Shown: positions 6,680 to 11,075 of the stretch, piece by piece | Layout of the letters: every line of letters starts with the position of its first letter | How positions within the stretch are numbered: the first letter of the stretch is position 1 | NCBI GenBank assembly: GCA_013375355.1 | Contig: JABXJV010000031.1 | Span: forward strand, 1-11,075 | Reading direction: 5' to 3' | Source of the DNA: Candidatus Helarchaeota archaeon | GTDB taxonomy: Archaea; Asgardarchaeota; Lokiarchaeia; Helarchaeales; JABXJV01 | DNA length: 11,075 bases | Notes under the pieces: generated by a model | What the model saw: the letters and a program-made list of their open reading frames with translations, nothing else | What the model was told of the DNA's origin: nothing | Database searches by the model: none | Program-made: the position numbers and the translations under genes

Positions 6680-9235
6680 TTATCTTTTAGCTTTCGCAAT
6701 AGCTATAGCTAAAATGATAACACCAATTCCAGCAATTACCGCTATTATAAGAATCTCCATCATTCCTAAACCTCCAGCACCACCAGCCAAAGCACCCAGC
6801 AATAATAAGCCAAGGGGAGCTTCTTCTTCTCCTTCTGCTTCTTCTATAAGCACAATTTCAAGTACTAAGTCCCAACCTGTGGGATCATCTATATACATTT
6901 GCGTTAAAGTAAGTATTCCTTCACTGTTGTAAGTAAATTTCATTAAAAGAGTGCCTGCTTCTGTCCCGTCATTTCCTGCAGTTCCATTCCACATAGTCCA
7001 TGTTCCCGCAATACTGTTAGTAGAAAGATCGTGAGTAAAACTATAGTGGAATGCACTTGCTGGGTCGCCCATTAACACTACAAAATGAGTCAAACCTACA
7101 ATAGTCGCATTAGCTGCAAAGAAGTCTAAAGGAAGAAAATTGTATTCCAATACTCCATAATTCATAATAAGAAATTGTGTTACCTCAGAAATATACTGGT
7201 ATGGACCTAAGCCAATATCAAATGAATGTGTTTTGTTATATGCAGAAAGACCTATTGATGTATAATTTAAGGTCGAACCATCTGTGCTATTATAATAACT
7301 CCATGAACCATTCGCAACGTCCACAAAATTCCCACCACCGATATCAAAACCACGTAATATATTAATAACCGTACTATTGAACATATCTCCGGCAGTAACA
7401 AGAAAAGGAAAACCAGGATTTGCAGTAGTAACATTGTATATATAAGAACCTATAATATTACCAAAGTCATATGGATATAGGGCACTTATGATATATTGGT
7501 AGGGGCCAGCAGTGTCTGGATTGTTAGATGTATCATTCGCCCAGATTGAATAAGTAATTGTAGTTCCAGCGGGATAGGCAGGAATAATATAGTTCCAATA
7601 ACCATTTTGATAACTGCCTGATAGGAAGTCCATTTCATAATCTAATGGGGTACCTGTATGATTCGAATTGATTAAAACAGTGTCTACTCCTTCTTTATCG
7701 GTAATATGGACAGAGACATTAACCGAATCCAAGTAAACTGGGGTAAATGGATCTCTAGAAACTAAAACTATATATGGATCTAAAAGTACAATTTCAAGTA
7801 ATAAGTCCCAACTTGTAGTTCCATTTGCATACATTTGCGTTGAAGTAAGTATCCCTTCACTGTTGTAAGTAAAATTAATTAATAATGTGCCCGCTTCTGT
7901 CCCGTTATTTCCTGCAGTTCCATTCCACATAGTCCATGTTCCCGCAATACTGTTAGTAGAAAGATTCTGAGTATAACTATAGGACAAGTTACTCGCTGGG
8001 TCGTCCATTAACACTGCCAAATGAGTCACACCTACAATTGTATCATTAGCTGCAAAGAAGTCTAAAGGAAGAAAATTAAAATCCAATATTTCATAAGTCA
8101 TCATAAAACCTATTGTTAACTCAGAAATATAGTGGTATAGACCAAAGAAAGCATCAAATGAATGTGTTTTATTATACATAGAAAGAAGTGCTGATGTATA
8201 ATTTTCTTTAGAACCATTTGCATAATAATAACTAAATGAACCATTCGCAATGTCCACAAAATCCCCACCACCGATATCAACGTCACGTAATATATTAATA
8301 ACGGTACTAGTGTATTTATCTCCTACTGTAATAAGAAAAGGAAAAACAGGATTTGCAGTAGTAACTTTGTATGTATAAGAGCCTAAAATATTACCAAAAT
8401 CAAGTGGATATGCTGGACCCATTCTCACAAGTTTCAATTCAAAGGCTTTTTCCCAACTTGTTGTCCCATTTACATACACTTGGGTTAGATTACAGACACC
8501 TTTGTCATTGAAAACATATACCAATCTATATGTATTGGGCTCGGACCCGTTATTAGTTGCACTTCCGCTCCATATAGTCCAATTTGATGCAATATTGCCT
8601 CCTGGAGTTACATTATAATTGAAGGGACCGGTTCCTATTATTCCAAAAAATAAATATGACCCATTCACGATAGTATGATTTGCTGCACTGAAGTTTGAAG
8701 GAAGACAATCATACAAGATTAAATTTAAGTATGTCATAGTATAGTTCATTAATTCAGAGTAAAAACTATAGTTTCCAAATGTAAAAGGTAGGTCTAAAGT
8801 ATTTGTGTCATTATATATACCCAATAACATCTCTGTATCAACCCAATTTCTCTCGGTGCTATTAAAATACCAATGGTCACCAAATACAGTATAACCCTGA
8901 TTTATATACCCATTGATATCCACGACAGAGTTATTTATCGCCTTCACAGTATATCGAAACCGATCGCCTGCAGTAAAGTCTGTTTGTAAATAAGTATTAT
9001 TTAAAACAGTAATTTCTTGCTCCCAAGATAGCCCTACACTAACATTATACCCTAAATTAAGTGTATTAAGTTCAACCGAATCTCCATTATATGGAATTAA
9101 TCCATTAGAATATCCATTACTTGTATTTCCAGTTACTTGAGTACGTAGAACAGTGGAAAATAGTATAACTAAAGTAAGAGACATAGCGCATATTATAATA
9201 AATGTTTTATTTCTTCTCAAATTATTTCCACTCAC
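6680..9235 (-). CDS. Large repetitive, membrane-anchored surface protein
   Basis: This 851-residue protein begins with a basic segment (RRNK) and a hydrophobic stretch at 11-30, a signal peptide or anchor. It ends with an acidic linker (EEAEGEEEA), a Gly/Leu/Ala-rich stretch (807-825), a membrane helix (826-847) and KAKR. Nearly everything between should lie outside the cell. I count about 38 Asn-X-Ser/Thr sequons, as in heavily glycosylated archaeal surface proteins. One domain occurs three times: a divergent copy at about 87-270, and close copies at 277-486 and 587-798, with an Ig-like beta domain (about 487-584) between the last two. Marker segments are DFGNI.GSY.Y, NFLPLDFFAAN and AGTWTMWNGTAGN. 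I recognise no enzyme motif. The GTG at 9235 abuts its GGAG; TTG at 9220 (codon 6) with AGTGGA upstream may be the real start. The function is unknown. Confidence 0.85.
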   Translation of the reverse strand: MSGNNLRRNKTFIIICAMSLTLVILFSTVLRTQVTGNTSNGYSNGLIPYNGDSVELNTLNLGYNVSVGLSWEQEITVLNNTYLQTDFTAGDRFRYTVKAINNSVVDINGYINQGYTVFGDHWYFNSTERNWVDTEMLLGIYNDTNTLDLPFTFGNYSFYSELMNYTMTYLNLILYDCLPSNFSAANHTIVNGSYLFFGIIGTGPFNYNVTPGGNIASNWTIWSGSATNNGSEPNTYRLVYVFNDKGVCNLTQVYVNGTTSWEKAFELKLVRMGPAYPLDFGNILGSYTYKVTTANPVFPFLITVGDKYTSTVINILRDVDIGGGDFVDIANGSFSYYYANGSKENYTSALLSMYNKTHSFDAFFGLYHYISELTIGFMMTYEILDFNFLPLDFFAANDTIVGVTHLAVLMDDPASNLSYSYTQNLSTNSIAGTWTMWNGTAGNNGTEAGTLLINFTYNSEGILTSTQMYANGTTSWDLLLEIVLLDPYIVLVSRDPFTPVYLDSVNVSVHITDKEGVDTVLINSNHTGTPLDYEMDFLSGSYQNGYWNYIIPAYPAGTTITYSIWANDTSNNPDTAGPYQYIISALYPYDFGNIIGSYIYNVTTANPGFPFLVTAGDMFNSTVINILRGFDIGGGNFVDVANGSWSYYNSTDGSTLNYTSIGLSAYNKTHSFDIGLGPYQYISEVTQFLIMNYGVLEYNFLPLDFFAANATIVGLTHFVVLMGDPASAFHYSFTHDLSTNSIAGTWTMWNGTAGNDGTEAGTLLMKFTYNSEGILTLTQMYIDDPTGWDLVLEIVLIEEAEGEEEAPLGLLLLGALAGGAGGLGMMEILIIAVIAGIGVIILAIAIAKAKR
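6842..7477 (-). repeat. Third copy of the surface domain (near-identical to the second)
   Basis: This stretch encodes residues 587-798 of the surface protein and aligns end to end with 7778-8407, with roughly two thirds of residues identical by eye. A perfect 59-bp match (6971-7029 against 7907-7965) and another of about 29 bp (7112-7140 against 8049-8077) lie within it. The third, older copy is at about 8426-8977. Confidence 0.8.
7778..8407 (-). repeat. Second copy of the surface domain
   Basis: This encodes residues 277-486 and is the partner of the copy at 6842-7477, offset by about 936 bp (312 codons), a whole number of codons. The offset equals one domain plus the Ig-like segment, so the duplicated unit was probably domain plus linker. 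Confidence 0.8.
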
Positions 9236-9273
9236 TCCTTTAATTTTATTTAAAGGATAGAATATTATTAATT

Positions 9274-9320
9274 ATTTATAATAAAAACATTTTGAAAATA
9301 AGAAAGAAATTATTTATAAA
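9274..9320 (-). promoter_or_regulatory. Two putative TATA boxes before the surface protein gene
   Basis: On the minus strand TTTATAAATA (9311-9320) and TTATAAAT (9274-9281) both resemble archaeal TATA boxes. The nearer one would give a leader of about 15-30 nt containing AAAGGAG; the farther one a leader of about 55 nt. Which is used cannot be told. Confidence 0.35.
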
Positions 9321-9328
9321 AAGAATTT

Positions 9329-9486
9329 TTATAAAATTTCGCTTAAAGCTTCGGTTAGATATTCAGCTGCTTGTCCCCTCTTCATAGATAATGGTAATTC
9401 CCCATCTATCTTGAGATCTCCAGCCATATAATCCGAGTTAACATCCACTTCTCCCCTTAAAATATCTTTCGCATTTCTTCAGCCAT
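9329..9486 (-). pseudogene. Frameshifted remnant of an SCP2 (sterol carrier protein) domain
   Basis: On the minus strand, 49 open codons ending at TAA (9329-9331) encode a peptide containing AKDILRGEVDVNSDYMAGDL, then KIDGELPLSMK. This matches the C-terminal part of SCP2 domains, where a segment such as GEVDPxxAFMxGKLKIxGD binds lipid or acyl chains. That frame is closed by TGA at 9479-9481. A neighbouring frame starts ATG GCT GAA GAA ATG (9486-9472) and could continue the helix before the match, but stops after nine codons at a run of four T. A small indel near 9461 would join the two frames. A full domain is about 100 residues, so at least half is missing. It is most likely a decayed gene; no good start codon serves the open part. 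A sequencing error in a homopolymer is an alternative for the frameshift but not for the missing N-terminal half. Confidence 0.55.
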
Positions 9487-9677
9487 AGTTCAGAAAAAAA
9501 CGGAGATAAAAATAATATAATTCTTCTATTTTATCATTCCATTTTGATTTTTATTACTTTCTTAAAAATTTTTTCATACTTGCACGAACACAATATTTTA
9601 CGATTGTTAAATTCAATATTATATATTAAGTTTCTATTAATTTTTTTATATCCTAAATAAGTAATATAGTGCTTAAA
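9487..9677. other. Non-coding stretch upstream of the sensor kinase gene
   Basis: About 190 nt of very AT-rich DNA without a credible gene. It contains two TATA-like boxes pointing right, TTATATATTA at 9619-9628 and TTTTTATAT at 9643-9651. From the second, transcription would begin close to the ATG at 9678, which would make the kinase mRNA nearly leaderless; this agrees with the lack of a clear Shine-Dalgarno site. Confidence 0.4.
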
Positions 9678-11075
9678 ATGGAGCCTGATTATACTCTCTA
9701 TGAAATAGAAAACTTGAATTTCGGAGATCATCTATGTTGCCTTTATAGTACAGAAAAAGATCATGAAGCACTACTTACACCGTTTTTAAAACAAGGTCTA
9801 GAGAATCATGAGAAAGTAATATATATTGTTGATTCTAATACCAGTCCCGTTGTTAAAAATTATTTAAAAAGTGATAATATTGATGTTGAATCATATCTAA
9901 AGAGCAGACAATTCGTAATTTTGACAGTTAAAGATACATATTTAAAAGATGGTTATTTCGACCCAGATAAAATGATTAAATTATTAAAATCTGAAACAGA
10001 GACTGCACTCAAAAATGGTTACTCTGGTCTTAGAGTTACAGGTGAAATGACTTGGGTTCTTAAAGAACTACCCGGATCGGAAAGATTAATTGAATATGAA
10101 TCAAAATTGAATATTTATTTCCCATATAGTAGATGTCTTGCAATCTGTCAATATGATATTAGAAAATTTTCCCCTGATATAATCTTAAAAATTTTAGAAA
10201 CACACCCAATTATAGTAATAGGAACTGAATTTTTTCAGAATTTCTATTATATTCCACCAGAACCATATCTGGGTAAGAATCCTAAAGAAAAAATATTACA
10301 TCATTGGATAAATAATATAAAAGATAGAAAATTGGCAGAACAGGCATTAAATGAACAAGAACACCAACTTCGCGAAAGAATTAAAGAACTTAATTGTTTA
10401 TATGGGATTTCTAAACTTTTAGAATATCCAGATATTTCAATTGAGGAGATTATAGAAGGAACTATTAATCTTATTCCACCAGCATTTCAATTCCCAGAAA
10501 TTATATGTTCAAGAATTTTGTATAACTCAATGGAATATAAAACTGATAGTTTTGATAATAGTCCATATAATTTATCTTATGAAGTCATAGTTAATCAACA
10601 AATAATGAAAATTGACGTGTTTTATCTTAGAAATAAACCATTTTTAAAGGAAGAAAAAATTTTTTTAAAAGAAATTGGAGACCGATTAAAACTTATAATT
10701 GAAGAAAAAATCGGAGAAATTAAATTAAAAGAATCTGAGAAAGAATACCGTAATGCCTTTAATCGATCTGAATTTTTTAAAGAATTATTATCTCACGATA
10801 TCAAAAATATTCTTCAAGTATTATTTTTATGCACCAGTCAAGGACTCGATAATTTAAACAATGAAGAATATTTGGGAGAATGTTTCAAGAGGATTATAGG
10901 GCAAATTGAAAAGATTGATAAATTGGTTGAGAATGTGAATAAATTTTCTAAGCTTGAGGAAATTGAGCTTAAACTTGAACCTATAGATTTATATGAAGTT
11001 CTAAAAAAATCTGTAAATTTTGTTCAAAGAAGTTCATTAGATAAGACCATCAAAATTCAAATTAAATCAACCGAA
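9678..11075 (+). CDS. MEDS-domain sensor histidine kinase, 5' part
   Basis: An open frame starts at ATG 9678 and continues for 466 codons to the right edge with no stop. Residues 13-195 form a MEDS (DcmR sensory) domain: FGDHLCCLYSTEKDH, EKVIYIVD, a segment ending YSGLRVTGEMTWVL, and CLAICQYD. The domain is known from methanogen and methylotroph sensors and is thought to sense small organic compounds. A helical linker (205-240) leads to a GAF-like region (about 241-345). A HisKA dimerisation domain follows, with the H-box FFKELLSHDIKNILQ, so His373 is the phosphorylated residue. The sequence ends where the ATPase domain should begin (about 430 onward), so kinase activity cannot be verified. 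There are no membrane helices: a soluble cytoplasmic sensor. No response regulator is visible in the window. It is divergent from the surface protein gene, with the SCP2 remnant between them. Confidence 0.9.
   Translation, partial: MEPDYTLYEIENLNFGDHLCCLYSTEKDHEALLTPFLKQGLENHEKVIYIVDSNTSPVVKNYLKSDNIDVESYLKSRQFVILTVKDTYLKDGYFDPDKMIKLLKSETETALKNGYSGLRVTGEMTWVLKELPGSERLIEYESKLNIYFPYSRCLAICQYDIRKFSPDIILKILETHPIIVIGTEFFQNFYYIPPEPYLGKNPKEKILHHWINNIKDRKLAEQALNEQEHQLRERIKELNCLYGISKLLEYPDISIEEIIEGTINLIPPAFQFPEIICSRILYNSMEYKTDSFDNSPYNLSYEVIVNQQIMKIDVFYLRNKPFLKEEKIFLKEIGDRLKLIIEEKIGEIKLKESEKEYRNAFNRSEFFKELLSHDIKNILQVLFLCTSQGLDNLNNEEYLGECFKRIIGQIEKIDKLVENVNKFSKLEEIELKLEPIDLYEVLKKSVNFVQRSSLDKTIKIQIKSTE

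Noticed and set aside
6971..7965. 59-bp exact direct repeats as ends of a mobile element
   Set aside because: Both copies lie in frame inside homologous coding domains, the segment between them is the same gene, and there is no transposase.
9534..9731. Minus-strand open frame of 65 codons
   Set aside because: It runs antisense over the start of the MEDS kinase and through its promoter region, is mostly low-complexity AT-driven sequence, and has no recognisable domain.
1..11075. tRNA, rRNA or riboswitch genes
   Set aside because: No GC-rich structured block, cloverleaf or TTCGA-type T-loop was noticed on either strand; a covariance-model search was not possible here.

Overview
The window looks like AT-rich archaeal DNA, most plausibly from a mesophilic anaerobic archaeon. 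An Asgard/Lokiarchaeia-type genome is my best guess, but no marker gene proves it. Pointers to Archaea are TATA-like boxes at suitable distances before several genes, oligo-T tracts after stop codons, a MEDS-domain histidine kinase, a sequon-rich surface protein with an N-terminal signal segment and a C-terminal membrane anchor, and very frequent use of TTG as a start codon. An SDS22-like leucine-rich repeat protein and an MPPED-like phosphoesterase would suit an Asgard lineage.

Layout. (1) 1-1507, minus strand: an SDS22-like LRR protein followed after 29 nt by a carbon-nitrogen hydrolase (nitrilase superfamily) that runs off the left edge; probably one operon. (2) 1508-1621: a compact divergent promoter region with an imperfect palindrome. 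(3) 1622-2236, plus strand: an MPPED1/2-like metallophosphoesterase with all metal ligands visible. (4) 2246-3115, minus: an alpha/beta-fold epoxide hydrolase with nucleophile, acid, base and both cap tyrosines, convergent with the previous gene. (5) 3186-4104, minus: two overlapping small genes, a winged-helix DNA-binding protein and an AbiEii/MenT-like nucleotidyltransferase, a layout typical of toxin-antitoxin pairs. (6) 4207-6534, minus: a full-length glycyl radical enzyme with thiyl Cys437 and glycyl Gly750. Its radical SAM activase is not in the window and its substrate cannot be fixed. (7) 6680-9235, minus: an 851-residue secreted, membrane-anchored surface protein with three copies of one roughly 200-residue domain and an Ig-like insert; copies two and three share a 59-bp perfect DNA repeat. 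(8) 9329-9486, minus: a frameshifted remnant of an SCP2 (sterol carrier protein) domain. (9) 9678-11075, plus: a MEDS - GAF-like - HisKA sensor kinase cut by the right edge; the visible 466 codons are open.

The genes do not form one obvious pathway. The region reads as accessory: an anaerobic radical enzyme, a surface protein, a sensor kinase, a possible toxin-antitoxin pair, stand-alone hydrolases and one decayed gene. The items most worth a second look are the winged-helix/nucleotidyltransferase pair, the glycyl radical enzyme of unassigned class with no neighbouring activase, the recently duplicated surface domain, and the use of non-ATG starts in most genes. I do not see a convincing wholly new multi-gene system.
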